Source: Ectobacillus sp. JY-23 (lineage in GTDB: Bacteria; Bacillota; Bacilli; Bacillales; Bacillaceae_G). Taken from it: a stretch of 64,000 nt of DNA. The position numbers and the translations under genes are program-made. The notes below the pieces were generated by a model. The model saw nothing but the letters and a program-made list of their open reading frames with translations. It did not search any database and was not told the DNA's origin. The stretch is from the NCBI RefSeq assembly GCF_023022965.1, contig NZ_CP095462.1:2956001-3020000 (forward strand). Direction: 5' to 3'. Position 1 is the stretch's first letter; each line of letters opens with the position of its first letter. This document shows, piece by piece, positions 1 to 8,540 of this stretch.

Positions 1-975
1 GCATTACAGTGGATTGATCAATATGGAGATCGCGATGGTGATTTATTTGTAGAATATCATCAGGAATCAAGCAAGGGCATTGCAAATCAAGGTTGGAAGG
101 ATTCAGGAGATTCCATTGTTCATCGTGATGGAGAATATGCAAAAACACCAATTGCTTTAGCGGAAGTACAGGGCTATGTATATCAAGCAAAAGTCGGGAT
201 TGCTTGTATCTTTGAAACGTTGGGTGAAGAAGCTCGAGCAGTTGAACTTCGTCAACAAGCACAAAGCCTGAAAACGCGTTTTGAAGAGGAGTTTTGGATG
301 GAGGAGCAGCAGTTCTATGCGATTGCATTAGATGCGCACAAGAAACAGGTTGGTACAATTACATCGAATCCAGGACACGTTTTATGGTCTGAAATGTTGG
401 AGGATACGCGAGCAGATGCGGTTATTAAAACGCTCGTATCACCTAAGATGTTTTCTGGCTACGGCATTCGTACTATGGGAACTGGAGAAGCAGGGTATAA
501 TCCGATGAGCTATCACGATGGAAGCGTGTGGCCGCATGATAACAGCATGATCTTACTAGGCATGAGTAAAATCGGTCGTCAAGATGAAGCTAATACTGTG
601 ATTGAAGGGTTAATCCAAGCAGCTAGTCATTTTGAGTATGACCGTTTACCTGAATTATTTTGCGGTTATGATACATCTTTGGGAAAAGCAGTTAATTACC
701 CGGTTGCTTGTTCGCCGCAGGCTTGGGCTGCCGGAACGCCTCTGGTTTTCATTCAAACTATGCTAGGACTGTTTCCTAATGGATTAACGAAAGAAATTAT
801 ATTAGCACCTAAGCTACTGGTTGATATGAATGAGCTAACTGTAGAAAACATCGCAATTGGCGAAGGAAATTTATCAGTGAAAGTTGTACGCAACGCCAAC
901 CATTACGATGTTGTAATTTTAAACAACACGACAGGCTACCATATTGTACAAAACTTGAATACAGTACAAATGTAA
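1..975 (+). CDS. Glycogen debranching / amylo-alpha-1,6-glucosidase family protein, 5' truncated
   Basis: The frame is open from the first base, so the start lies outside the window; 324 C-terminal residues are visible. The (alpha/alpha)6-barrel type sequence carries the motif GYNPMSYHDGSVWPHDN, typical of the amylo-alpha-1,6-glucosidase C-terminal domain, plus a small beta-rich tail. The family hydrolyses alpha-1,6 branch linkages of glycogen or maltodextrins. It ends 23 bp before a maltodextrin-type binding protein, so an operon for uptake and intracellular breakdown of branched dextrins is likely. A trehalase-like or other GH15/GH63-fold hydrolase is the main alternative. Confidence 0.8.
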   Translation, partial: ALQWIDQYGDRDGDLFVEYHQESSKGIANQGWKDSGDSIVHRDGEYAKTPIALAEVQGYVYQAKVGIACIFETLGEEARAVELRQQAQSLKTRFEEEFWMEEQQFYAIALDAHKKQVGTITSNPGHVLWSEMLEDTRADAVIKTLVSPKMFSGYGIRTMGTGEAGYNPMSYHDGSVWPHDNSMILLGMSKIGRQDEANTVIEGLIQAASHFEYDRLPELFCGYDTSLGKAVNYPVACSPQAWAAGTPLVFIQTMLGLFPNGLTKEIILAPKLLVDMNELTVENIAIGEGNLSVKVVRNANHYDVVILNNTTGYHIVQNLNTVQM

Positions 976-998
976 CTATTTAAAGGGGGAATCTATTT

Positions 999-2252
999 AT
1001 GAAAGCTAAGAAAAAAATTGCAACAGTGGGTATAGTAACAGCTTTATTCGGAAGTGTTTTAGCAGGGTGTGGGAATGAAGAAAAGGCTACAACGAAGGAA
1101 AGTAATGGTGAAAAGGTACAAATCACCCTTGCTGGATGGTCTGGTAATCCAGCAGAGCAGAAGCTGCTTAAGCAAACATTAGAGGACTTTGAAGCAAAAC
1201 ATCCGAACATTGATGTAAAACATGAGGTCATCGCTGATCAATATATGGATGTGATGAAAACACGCCTAATTGGTGGTAAAGGACCAGATGTATTTTATTT
1301 AGATGCATTTGAAGCACCTGGATTAATTGAAACTGGCGCTGTGGAGCCACTTGATAAATATGTAAAAGAGGACTTTGATGTAGAAGATTTTGAAAAACCG
1401 CTTCTGGAAGCTTTTCAAGTGAAGGGAAAAACCTATGGATTTCCAAAAGATTATTCAACACTTGCCTTGTTTTATAATAAAAAACTACTTCAAGAAGCTG
1501 GTGTAGAGGTGCCAAAAACGTGGGATGAGCTTCGTGAAGCATCTAAAAAGCTAACTAAAAATGGCGTATACGGATTTGGCGTATCTCCTGAGCTTGCTCG
1601 CTCGCTTTATATAGCGGAATCCAATGGTGGTGATGTTGTAAAGGATAACAAAGCCAATTTTGCATCTGCAGAAGTAATAAAGGCGCTACAACCAATTGTG
1701 GATCAACATAACATTGATAAAACTTCTGTTGAGCCTAAAGAAGTAGGTGCAACTTGGGGTGGCGAAATGTTTGGACAAGGTAAAGCTGCGATGGTTATTG
1801 AGGGCAACTGGGCAATTCCGTTCTTAGCTGATACATTCCCGAACACAGAATATGGGACTGCTGAAGTACCAACTGTGAATGGTAAAAAAGGCACAATGGC
1901 ATTTACAGTAGGCTATGTAATGAATTCTGCATCTAAAAAGAAAGAAGCAGCTTGGGAGCTTATCTCGTATTTAACAGGTAAAGAAGGTATGCAAACGTGG
2001 ACAAGTAAAGGATTTGCATTGCCTACGCGCAAATCAGTGGCGGCTAAATTAGGATACGATAAAGATCCACTTCGTGGGCCGTTAGTAGCAGGTGCTGAAT
2101 ATGCAACTGTATGGTCCGATGATTCTAACCTTCCAATCATCTTTAACAACTTTAACAATCAATTTTTAAGTGCATTTTTGGGCAAACGTCCGTTGGAAGA
2201 GGCATTAAAAGAGGCACAAACGCAGGCAAATAACGAAATTAAACAAAAATAA
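999..2252 (+). CDS. Sugar ABC transporter substrate-binding lipoprotein (maltodextrin type)
   Basis: Predicted 417-residue extracellular binding protein. The N-terminus is a lipoprotein signal with lipobox LAGC, lipidated Cys24. The mature part has the family 1 solute-binding fold: a start such as ITLAGWSGNPAEQ, a central KTYGFPKDYSTLALFYNKK segment that matches the MalE/MdxE pattern, and GQGKAAMVIEGNW. It would capture maltodextrins or another oligosaccharide for the two permeases downstream. The debranching enzyme upstream favours maltodextrin, but the ligand is inferred. No ATPase gene is in the cluster, so a shared MsmX-type ATPase encoded elsewhere is expected. Confidence 0.88.
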   Translation: MKAKKKIATVGIVTALFGSVLAGCGNEEKATTKESNGEKVQITLAGWSGNPAEQKLLKQTLEDFEAKHPNIDVKHEVIADQYMDVMKTRLIGGKGPDVFYLDAFEAPGLIETGAVEPLDKYVKEDFDVEDFEKPLLEAFQVKGKTYGFPKDYSTLALFYNKKLLQEAGVEVPKTWDELREASKKLTKNGVYGFGVSPELARSLYIAESNGGDVVKDNKANFASAEVIKALQPIVDQHNIDKTSVEPKEVGATWGGEMFGQGKAAMVIEGNWAIPFLADTFPNTEYGTAEVPTVNGKKGTMAFTVGYVMNSASKKKEAAWELISYLTGKEGMQTWTSKGFALPTRKSVAAKLGYDKDPLRGPLVAGAEYATVWSDDSNLPIIFNNFNNQFLSAFLGKRPLEEALKEAQTQANNEIKQK

Positions 2253-2262
2253 TTTTAGGCAG

Positions 2263-2400
2263 ATCCGGATAGAGAAAGCCATGTTTCTTTCTCTATCCGG
2301 ATATAAAGCATCTGTACGAAATGATGAATAGATTTTGCAGCATAATACTGTAAAACTCTTCCTGCTGAAGCATGTGTGCACTTCGGCAGGAAGAGTTTTA
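2263..2400 (+). promoter_or_regulatory. Two strong hairpins between binding-protein and permease genes
   Basis: Two long inverted repeats sit in the gap. The first pairs 2263-2278 with 2287-2302, perfect 16-bp arms. The second pairs 2351-2370 with 2381-2400, 20-bp arms with one G-U pair and a 10-nt loop. Neither has a long T-run directly after it. Such hairpins often stabilise the upstream message or partly terminate, giving more binding protein than permease. Confidence 0.75.
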
Positions 2401-2445
2401 TAGTAAGAAAAGAATGATGCTGTGTTTATAAAGGAGTTAAATACA

Positions 2446-3399
2446 ATGGAAAACAAGTTTATTGATGTCCATACAAACAGTTCCTCTCAAGTAGTTGCTC
2501 AAACTAGTAAGATCTCTAGGCGCGCACTACGAGAGGCAGGACAAGGATATGTGTTCATGTCACCTACTATATTAATCTTACTTATGTTTTTAATTGGACC
2601 CATCTTTTATGCAATTTATCTTTCCCTTCATAAGGTACAACTTCTTGGTAACGCCAGCTATGAATTCATCGCATTTGATAACTTTACTCGTATTTTAGAT
2701 GATACAAGAGCCAAAATCGCTTTATGGAATACATTCAAATATGTAGTGATTGTTGTTCCGGCGCAAACGATTTTGGCACTTATTTTAGCGGCAACGTTAA
2801 ATGCTGGTCTGAAGGGTGAAAAGCTATTTCGAATTATTTACTTTTTACCTACGTTAACGTCATCAGCGGTACTAACTTTAATCTTTATGTGGATGTATAA
2901 CAAAGAAGGTTTAATCAACCATGCTTTAGCATTTTTAGGACTACCTACTTACAACTTCTTAGGAGATCCAAGTGTTGCCTTGAATGCGATTATGATGATG
3001 AATATTTGGTCTACAGCACCGTTTTTTATGGTTATTTATCTAGCAGCTTTACAGGATATACCGGATTCTTTGTACGAGGCTGCAGAGTTAGATGGAGCTA
3101 ATGTATGGCAAAAGTTTTGGCATATTACCGTTCCAAACCTTCGTCCCGTTACTTCATTCGTTGTCATTATGGGCTTAATTGGTACCTTCCAGCTGTTTGA
3201 TCAATCTTATATCTTCTCGGCAGGATCGGGTGGGCCTGACAATTCAACGTTAACAGTGGTGTTGTTAGTTTATCAATATGCATTTAAAACAATGGGAACG
3301 ATGGGATATGCAGCTGCACTAGCATTTATTTTGGCGGTAGTTATCTTAATCGCAACACTAATTCAAAGAAAGTTTTCGAAAGAAGAGTCCTTGTACTAA
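2446..3399 (+). CDS. Sugar ABC transporter permease, MalF type
   Basis: I place the start at this ATG because an AAAGGAG ribosome-binding site lies 9 nt upstream; an in-frame GTG at 2422 lies before that site. The 317-residue product has about six hydrophobic helices and the permease EAA loop (YEAAELDGANVWQKFWHITV), which contacts the ATPase. It forms the membrane channel with the next permease and the upstream lipoprotein. Its length is shorter than enteric MalF, as usual for Gram-positive MdxF/LacF-like proteins. Confidence 0.88.
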   Translation: MENKFIDVHTNSSSQVVAQTSKISRRALREAGQGYVFMSPTILILLMFLIGPIFYAIYLSLHKVQLLGNASYEFIAFDNFTRILDDTRAKIALWNTFKYVVIVVPAQTILALILAATLNAGLKGEKLFRIIYFLPTLTSSAVLTLIFMWMYNKEGLINHALAFLGLPTYNFLGDPSVALNAIMMMNIWSTAPFFMVIYLAALQDIPDSLYEAAELDGANVWQKFWHITVPNLRPVTSFVVIMGLIGTFQLFDQSYIFSAGSGGPDNSTLTVVLLVYQYAFKTMGTMGYAAALAFILAVVILIATLIQRKFSKEESLY

Positions 3400-3421
3400 A
3401 ACAGAAAGGGAGGAGATTAGC

Positions 3422-4249
3422 TTGAAAAAGAAAACCGGTATAGGAAAAATCGTTTTATACACAATTTTAATCATATATGCGGTTGCTACATTTATTCCAT
3501 TTTTATGGGCCCTTTCATCTTCATTTAAAACCTTAGAAGAGATTGTTAGTGGTTCAATAAATTTTATACCAAAAAACTTTACACTAGATAACTATAAGCA
3601 AATTTTTATTAAAGAAGAGTTATTCCCGCGCTGGATGTTCAACAGTGTCTTTATCGCAGTAACGGGTACTCTCTTGAATTTATTGTTCAATTCGATGGCC
3701 GGATACGCACTTGCGCGTTTAAGTTTTCCCGGAAAGAAAACGCTATTCATTATTATTTTGGCCGTACTAATGGTTCCGGCACAAGTAACAATGATTCCAA
3801 ACTATCTTATTTTAAAGGAAATTGGTTGGCTAAATTCCTATCAAGGGATGATTATTCCATCAGCTATTAATGCGACTTTCATTTTCATGATGAGACAATT
3901 TTTTATTAACTTTCCAAAAGAGCTGGAAGAGGCGGCGACAATGGATGGCCTAGGACGAATGGGTATCTTCTTTAAAATTGTTCTTCCTTTGGCAAAGCCA
4001 GCTCTTGCAGCGCAAGCAATCTTTGTGTTTATGGGATTCTGGAACGACTTTATGCGTCCGTTAATCGTGATGACGGATACAGAAATGTTTACTTTACCGC
4101 TGGGGCTGAATACGTTTAAAGGACAGTACATCAGCTACTGGAATTTCATTATGGCAGCGTCCATGGTATTCACACTTCCTGTTTTGTTAATTTACGGCTT
4201 CTTTAATAAATACTTCGTTAAAGGTGTATCAATGACCGGAGGAAAATGA
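3422..4249 (+). CDS. Sugar ABC transporter permease, MalG type
   Basis: A TTG start is preceded by GGGAGGAG at a proper distance, 22 bp after the first permease. The 275-residue product has six hydrophobic segments and the EAA motif EEAATMDGLGRMGIFFKIVL, characteristic of MalG/MdxG-type permeases. It is the second half of the channel. A terminator follows directly, so this is the last gene of the import operon. Confidence 0.88.
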   Translation: MKKKTGIGKIVLYTILIIYAVATFIPFLWALSSSFKTLEEIVSGSINFIPKNFTLDNYKQIFIKEELFPRWMFNSVFIAVTGTLLNLLFNSMAGYALARLSFPGKKTLFIIILAVLMVPAQVTMIPNYLILKEIGWLNSYQGMIIPSAINATFIFMMRQFFINFPKELEEAATMDGLGRMGIFFKIVLPLAKPALAAQAIFVFMGFWNDFMRPLIVMTDTEMFTLPLGLNTFKGQYISYWNFIMAASMVFTLPVLLIYGFFNKYFVKGVSMTGGK

Positions 4250-4255
4250 GGAATC

Positions 4256-4290
4256 AAAGCGATGTGTACGGATGATACACATCGCTTTTT
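4256..4290 (+). terminator. Rho-independent terminator of the sugar import operon
   Basis: Perfect 13-bp arms (4256-4268 with 4276-4288), 7-nt loop, ending in a T-run. Confidence 0.9.
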
Positions 4291-4365
4291 CGTATGTAAA
4301 TGCCATATACTTTATCTCAACCATATGATACATTTATACATAATTTGAGTCAGAGGAGCCTTAGC

Positions 4366-4974
4366 ATGACAGAATGGTATTATGATGAACTATTAAACAT
4401 CGAGACAGAAGAAATACAAGAAGGCTTCCATAAGTCATTTCACTATCATCGCTACGAACCCACGCCTTACAGCGCCTTAGAAACGTTATTTCAATCTTAT
4501 CGCTTGCAGGCAGAGGATCATGTGGTTGACTTTGGGTGTGGTAAAGGTCGATTGAATTTTTATATTAACTATTGGTTTCATGCAACTGTAATTGGTGTTG
4601 AAATGAATGAAGAGTTTTACAATGAAGCAATGGAAAATCGGGAAGGATATTTAGAAATAAGACCTGAGCGAGAAAATCAAATTCAATTTGAGCACTGTTT
4701 GGCACAAGACTATAAGATTCAACCAAAAGATAATCGATTTTATTTTTTTAACCCGTTCTCGATTCAAATCTTTATGAATGTAATTAATAATATTTTACGT
4801 TCTATTGAAGAACATAACAGAGAAGTGGATGTAATTTTATATTACAGCTCGGAAGACTATATGTATTTTTTAGAAAACCAAACGGCATTTGAACTCATAC
4901 ATGAAGTAACGCTGCCTGGAGAATACGAAAGCAATGCGTTTGAGAAGTTTTTAGTGTATCGCCTTTCTTATTAG
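4366..4974 (+). CDS. Class I SAM-dependent methyltransferase
   Basis: The chosen ATG has AGAGGA 8 nt upstream; 202 residues. Motif I, VVDFGCGKGRL (around residues 53-63), is the SAM-binding glycine loop of the Rossmann-fold methyltransferases, followed by an acidic strand end (VIGVEMNEE). A later YFFNPFS segment occupies the motif IV position. The substrate cannot be told from sequence. The gene stands alone between two terminators. Several Bacillus genomes carry a similar protein of unknown role; I do not recognise a symbol. Confidence 0.75.
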   Translation: MTEWYYDELLNIETEEIQEGFHKSFHYHRYEPTPYSALETLFQSYRLQAEDHVVDFGCGKGRLNFYINYWFHATVIGVEMNEEFYNEAMENREGYLEIRPERENQIQFEHCLAQDYKIQPKDNRFYFFNPFSIQIFMNVINNILRSIEEHNREVDVILYYSSEDYMYFLENQTAFELIHEVTLPGEYESNAFEKFLVYRLSY

Positions 4975-5010
4975 GGTTATACGTTCAAGTTGAAAAGCTA
5001 ATTATACGTA

Positions 5011-5043
5011 AAAAGGGTGCAGACCATTTTGGCTGCACTTTTT
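5011..5043 (+). terminator. Probable terminator after the methyltransferase gene
   Basis: The arms AAAAGGGTGCAG and CTGCACTTTTT can pair with G-U pairs, followed by a T-run. Confidence 0.65.
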
Positions 5044-5091
5044 ATGTGTGGTCGGCATGCTTCTACCATAATGTAGTCCTGTATATAGGGT

Positions 5092-5128
5092 ATGACATTT
5101 GTCATGGGTGTCATATGACATGTATGTC
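5092..5128 (+). promoter_or_regulatory. DesR-type dyad operator upstream of des
   Basis: Three adjoining dyads of one core (TGACA/TGTCA) are visible: ATGACA-TT-TGTCAT at 5092-5105, the perfect palindrome TGTCATATGACA at 5109-5120, and GACATGTATGTC at 5117-5128. They lie roughly at -72 to -36 relative to the start expected from the -10 TATAAT at 5152. Known DesR sites at the B. subtilis des promoter occupy the same relative position. Confidence 0.75.
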
Positions 5129-5151
5129 TACAACGAAGAAAGGGTTTTCTT

Positions 5152-5157
5152 TATAAT
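5152..5157 (+). promoter_or_regulatory. -10 box of the des promoter
   Basis: A consensus TATAAT stands about 35 bp before the des start codon. No good -35 hexamer lies 17 bp upstream, as expected for a promoter that needs an activator. Confidence 0.6.
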
Positions 5158-5191
5158 TTGAGGTAATAACATGAATAAGGGGAAATGAAAC

Positions 5192-6208
5192 ATGACAAAT
5201 AAACAAATGCATTTGCGTAAGCAAGTAGCTCCCTATGAGAAATCGGATATGTGGCATAGTGTGAGACAGCTTTTGAATACGTTGTTACCGTTTGTAGTAT
5301 TATGGTTTTTGGCTTATAAAAGTCTAGCTGTTTCCTATGCGTTAACACTTCCTATTACAGTTTTGGCGGCAGGATTTTTGGTGCGTGTTTTCATCATTTT
5401 CCATGATTGCTGTCACCATTCCTTCTTTAAGAGTCGTCGTGCGAATAAAATTTTAGGAACGATTACAGGAGTATTAACGTTATTTCCATACAATCAATGG
5501 CAGCACAGTCATTCTGTGCACCATGCAACAAGTGGCAACCTGGATAAACGCGGTGTTGGTGATATTTGGATGATGACGGTGGATGAGTACATTGCATCTT
5601 CGTTTTGGACGCGTGTTGCATATCGTTTATATCGCAATCCGCTTGTTATGTTCGGACTAGGTCCAACGTATATTTTCTTGATTACCAACCGCTTTAACCG
5701 AAAAGGCGCGCGCTGGAATGAGCGCTTAAACACATATATAACAAATATTTTGATTGCTGGTATCGTAGCTCTTTTATGCTGGGCAATTGGCTGGCAGGCT
5801 TTTTTGCTTGTACAAGGGCCAATTTTCTTAATCTCAGGTGCGGCAGGTATCTGGTTATTCTATGTACAACATACGTTTGAAGATTCTTATTTTGAAGAAG
5901 ATGAGAATTGGGAATATGTAAAGGCAGCGGTAGAAGGAAGCTCCTTCTATAAGTTACCGAAAATCTTACAATGGTTAACAGGTAATATTGGTTACCATCA
6001 TGTACATCACTTAAGTCCACGGGTGCCGAATTATAAACTTGAGGCAGCGCATAATCATACAGAACCTTTACAAAATGTGCCGACCATTACCTTGATGACG
6101 AGTCTACAATCGTTAAAGTTTCGTTTGTGGGATGAAAACACGAAACAGTTTATGACGTTTAAAGATATTAAAGCAATGCAGAGTTATAAACGAGCAAGTG
6201 TTAAGTAA
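5192..6208 (+). CDS. des: Membrane acyl-lipid desaturase (delta-5 type)
   Basis: The 338-residue integral membrane enzyme introduces a cis double bond into the acyl chains of membrane lipids. All three histidine boxes that hold the di-iron centre are intact: HDCCHH (residues 71-76), HSVHH (107-111) and HHVHH (269-273). Hydrophobic pairs flank boxes one and three. The gene is followed by desK and desR, the arrangement known from B. subtilis, where cooling induces des. The operator upstream fits the same control. Confidence 0.93.
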   Translation: MTNKQMHLRKQVAPYEKSDMWHSVRQLLNTLLPFVVLWFLAYKSLAVSYALTLPITVLAAGFLVRVFIIFHDCCHHSFFKSRRANKILGTITGVLTLFPYNQWQHSHSVHHATSGNLDKRGVGDIWMMTVDEYIASSFWTRVAYRLYRNPLVMFGLGPTYIFLITNRFNRKGARWNERLNTYITNILIAGIVALLCWAIGWQAFLLVQGPIFLISGAAGIWLFYVQHTFEDSYFEEDENWEYVKAAVEGSSFYKLPKILQWLTGNIGYHHVHHLSPRVPNYKLEAAHNHTEPLQNVPTITLMTSLQSLKFRLWDENTKQFMTFKDIKAMQSYKRASVK

Positions 6209-6230
6209 AAACAAAAACATTGGTTTTTAG

Positions 6231-6311
6231 ATGGTAGAGAAGAAAGGGCCATGTGTAGTTGCGTTTAGAGCCTAAGAGAAGCTCGTGCTGGGTGCATGCC
6301 TTTCTTTTGCA
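6231..6311 (+). repeat. Stem-loop element between des and desK
   Basis: Outer arms AGAAAGG (6241) and CCTTTCT (6299-6305) enclose an inner GAGC...GCTC stem. It shares the entry ATGGTAGAGAAGAA with the element at 40605 and a centre resembling CTAAGAGA. It may also attenuate or process the des-desK message. Confidence 0.4.
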
Positions 6312-6373
6312 TCTTCATACGGTATGTCAGAGAACGTGATACAATAGAGAAAAGAGTATAAGAGGTTACGTTC

Positions 6374-7504
6374 ATGCTAAAAAAATATATGACCTTTCAA
6401 AAAGGCGGGATTTCTCCCTATATATGGACGATTTTATGTATCCTGCCTTTTTATTTTATTTTTCAGCTTTCATCAGTTGTTCAGATTATAATTGGTGTTT
6501 TCATTACGATCTTATTTTTCATTTTCTATCGAATTGCCTTAGTGTCAACAGGCTGGCCTGTTTATGTTTGGGCATTTATTTTAATCAGTATTTCTATTAC
6601 TTCTACAAGTTTGTTCAGCTATGTGTATTTTGCATTTTTTCTCGCTTATTTTATTGGTAACATTGCAGATCGTACTGCCTTTCTCATCATATATTTTGTG
6701 CATCTTATTAGTACATCTGTGTCTATTAACTTTAGCATTGTCACACATGATGCGTTATTTTTAAAGCAGTTACCATTTGTTATTATTGTGTGGATTAGCG
6801 TAATCTTAATGCCTTTTAATATTCAAAGCAGAAAAGAAAAGGACGAGCTGGAGGAGCGTCTGGAAGATGCTAATAAACGCATTGCAGAGCTTGTAAAGTT
6901 AGAGGAACGGCAACGTATTGCTCGTGACTTGCATGATACACTCGGACAAAAGCTTTCATTAATTGGTTTGAAAAGTGATTTGGCACGTAAATTAATTGAT
7001 AAAGATCCAGAGCAAGCGCGTAACGAACTAAAGGATGTACAACGTACCGCTAGAACTGCTTTGAGCGAAGTAAGAAAAATGGTATCTTCAATGCGAGGGA
7101 TTCGTTTTAAAGACGAAGTACAACGTATCAAGCAAGTGCTAGAAGCGGCCGAAATTCGTCTTATCTATGAAGGAACGTCTCTTAAGCAGGCTTCACTGCT
7201 AACAGAGAATATTTTAAGTATGTGTTTAAAAGAAGCTGTGACGAATATAGTTAAGCATAGTGGTGCATCTATTTGCTATATTACAGTTGAGCAATCTTGG
7301 AAGGAAATCACTCTAATCGTGAGGGATAACGGAACCTTTAAGTCACCTACATCGTACGGGGCACCTGGTTACGGAATTTCGGGAATGAGAGAGCGATTGG
7401 AGTTTATCAATGGCGGGATGGAGATAGTAACTTCAGATGGTACATCGTTAATCATTACAGTTCCAAACGATACGAAACAGGCCGAAAAGGAGAAATTCAA
7501 ATGA
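6374..7504 (+). CDS. desK: Thermosensor histidine kinase DesK
   Basis: The 376-residue kinase has four to five transmembrane helices in residues 15-150, a coiled-coil stretch (152-180), and a HisKA_3 dimerisation domain with ERQRIARDLHDTLGQ, phospho-accepting His187 (His188 in B. subtilis DesK). A GHKL ATPase domain follows, with N-box EAVTNIVKHS and G-box GYGISGMRERL. The family senses membrane thickness and order, acting as phosphatase when warm and kinase when cold. It overlaps desR by 4 bp (ATGA), indicating translational coupling. Confidence 0.93.
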   Translation: MLKKYMTFQKGGISPYIWTILCILPFYFIFQLSSVVQIIIGVFITILFFIFYRIALVSTGWPVYVWAFILISISITSTSLFSYVYFAFFLAYFIGNIADRTAFLIIYFVHLISTSVSINFSIVTHDALFLKQLPFVIIVWISVILMPFNIQSRKEKDELEERLEDANKRIAELVKLEERQRIARDLHDTLGQKLSLIGLKSDLARKLIDKDPEQARNELKDVQRTARTALSEVRKMVSSMRGIRFKDEVQRIKQVLEAAEIRLIYEGTSLKQASLLTENILSMCLKEAVTNIVKHSGASICYITVEQSWKEITLIVRDNGTFKSPTSYGAPGYGISGMRERLEFINGGMEIVTSDGTSLIITVPNDTKQAEKEKFK

Positions 7505-8100
7505 TTTCCATTGTGATTGCAGAAGATCAGCAGATGTTATTAGGGGCATTCGGATCGCTTCTAAGTCTGGAAGATGATATGACAGTTGTAGGGAAAGCAT
7601 CAAACGGTCAAGAGGCAGTTGAACTGGTACGGAAACATAGACCGGATGTTTGTATTATGGATATTGAAATGCCGGGGAAAAGTGGATTAGATGCAGCGGA
7701 GGAGTTAAGAGGATTAGGATGCAAGGTAATTATTTTAACAACGTTTGCACGCTCTGGTTATTTTCAACGAGCTGTACGGGCTGGTGTGAGCGGCTACTTG
7801 CTGAAAGACAGTCCAAGTGAAGAGCTGGCAAGCTCTATTCGAAGTGTAATGAATGGAAAGCGCGTATATGCGCCGGAATTAATGGATGATATGTACGGAG
7901 AAGAAAATCCATTGACTGACAGAGAAAAAGAAGTGTTAGAGTTGGTAGCGGATGGGAAAAATACAAAAGAAATTGCAGATCAGCTCAGCATTAAAACTGG
8001 TACAGTTCGTAATTATATCTCAACAATTTTAGATAAGCTTGAAGTGAAAAATCGAATCGAAGCAATTACCCAATCAAAGGAAAAAGGGTGGTTTAAGTAG
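7501..8100 (+). CDS. desR: Response regulator DesR
   Basis: The 199-residue NarL-type regulator has a receiver domain with acidic pocket ED at residues 8-9, phospho-acceptor Asp54 and a conserved lysine after the fifth strand (LLKDS). The C-terminal LuxR helix-turn-helix begins at LTDREKEVLELVADG. Phosphorylated DesR activates des in B. subtilis. Gene order, the 4-bp overlap with desK and the dyads upstream of des all support the same role here. Confidence 0.93.
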   Translation: MISIVIAEDQQMLLGAFGSLLSLEDDMTVVGKASNGQEAVELVRKHRPDVCIMDIEMPGKSGLDAAEELRGLGCKVIILTTFARSGYFQRAVRAGVSGYLLKDSPSEELASSIRSVMNGKRVYAPELMDDMYGEENPLTDREKEVLELVADGKNTKEIADQLSIKTGTVRNYISTILDKLEVKNRIEAITQSKEKGWFK

Positions 8101-8102
8101 AA

Positions 8103-8137
8103 GCACAAAGCGCTATCATGCGTTTTGTGTTTTTTTA
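8103..8137 (+). terminator. Terminator of the des-desK-desR operon
   Basis: An 11-bp stem with two G-U pairs (8103-8113 with 8120-8130), 6-nt loop and seven Ts. Confidence 0.85.
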
Positions 8138-8139
8138 TT

Positions 8140-8190
8140 TGGCTGTGTTAAAGCCAGATGTTGCTAATCAACAGAGAATTGAAACAAAAC
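8140..8190 (+). repeat. Remnant of a dispersed Bacillus repeat (head segment)
   Basis: GGCTGTGTTAAAGCC with trailing GATGTT recurs at 25411 (one base changed) and in decayed form at 12957 and 35729. The inverted GGCT...AGCC start is typical of the element head. Confidence 0.55.
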
Positions 8191-8350
8191 CTATTAAAAA
8201 ATCCTTCTTATGTTTATATTGGAAAACAATTCATATATAATAATATATGTTATTACGAGGAAATGGACGCAAATGAAAGTAGTATTTTAAAAATAAATAC
8301 ATTTATTTATTTTTATATTAAGAAATAACTTGTTTTAGGTACCATATATA

Positions 8351-8430
8351 AATTCGGCAAACCTATTGACGGCAGAGACGTAAAACTATAGGGCTAACAT
8401 CGTTGACTATGCCAGCCAGCTACCGATGAA
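8351..8430 (+). promoter_or_regulatory. Cyclic-di-GMP-I (GEMM-I) riboswitch aptamer
   Basis: The class signature can be read in order: CGGCAAACC, GACGTAAAACTATAGGGCTAA, then ATGCCAGCCAGCTACCG. The usual GACGCAAAGC core appears as GACGTAAAAC, a paired C-to-T and G-to-A change. P1 forms from TCGG (8354) and CCGA (8423). The downstream gene makes or degrades c-di-GMP, which supports the call. Confidence 0.85.
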
Positions 8431-8443
8431 GAGGGAAAGACAA

Positions 8444-8468
8444 ATCCATTGGTACCCGATTGGTTTTT
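8444..8468 (+). terminator. Riboswitch expression platform: terminator with competing antiterminator
   Basis: CCATTGG...CCGATTGG forms an imperfect stem followed by seven Ts. The aptamer 3' strand TACCGATG (8421-8428) can instead pair with CATTGGTA (8447-8454) and break that stem. Ligand binding would hold the aptamer strand and let the terminator form, giving an OFF switch; that logic is inferred. Confidence 0.65.
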
Positions 8469-8540
8469 TTAAAATTGTAAGAAACTCAACAGCCGTAGTA
8501 TAAAATGTACGAATAGATTTAGAAAGTAGGTGCCACTCTA

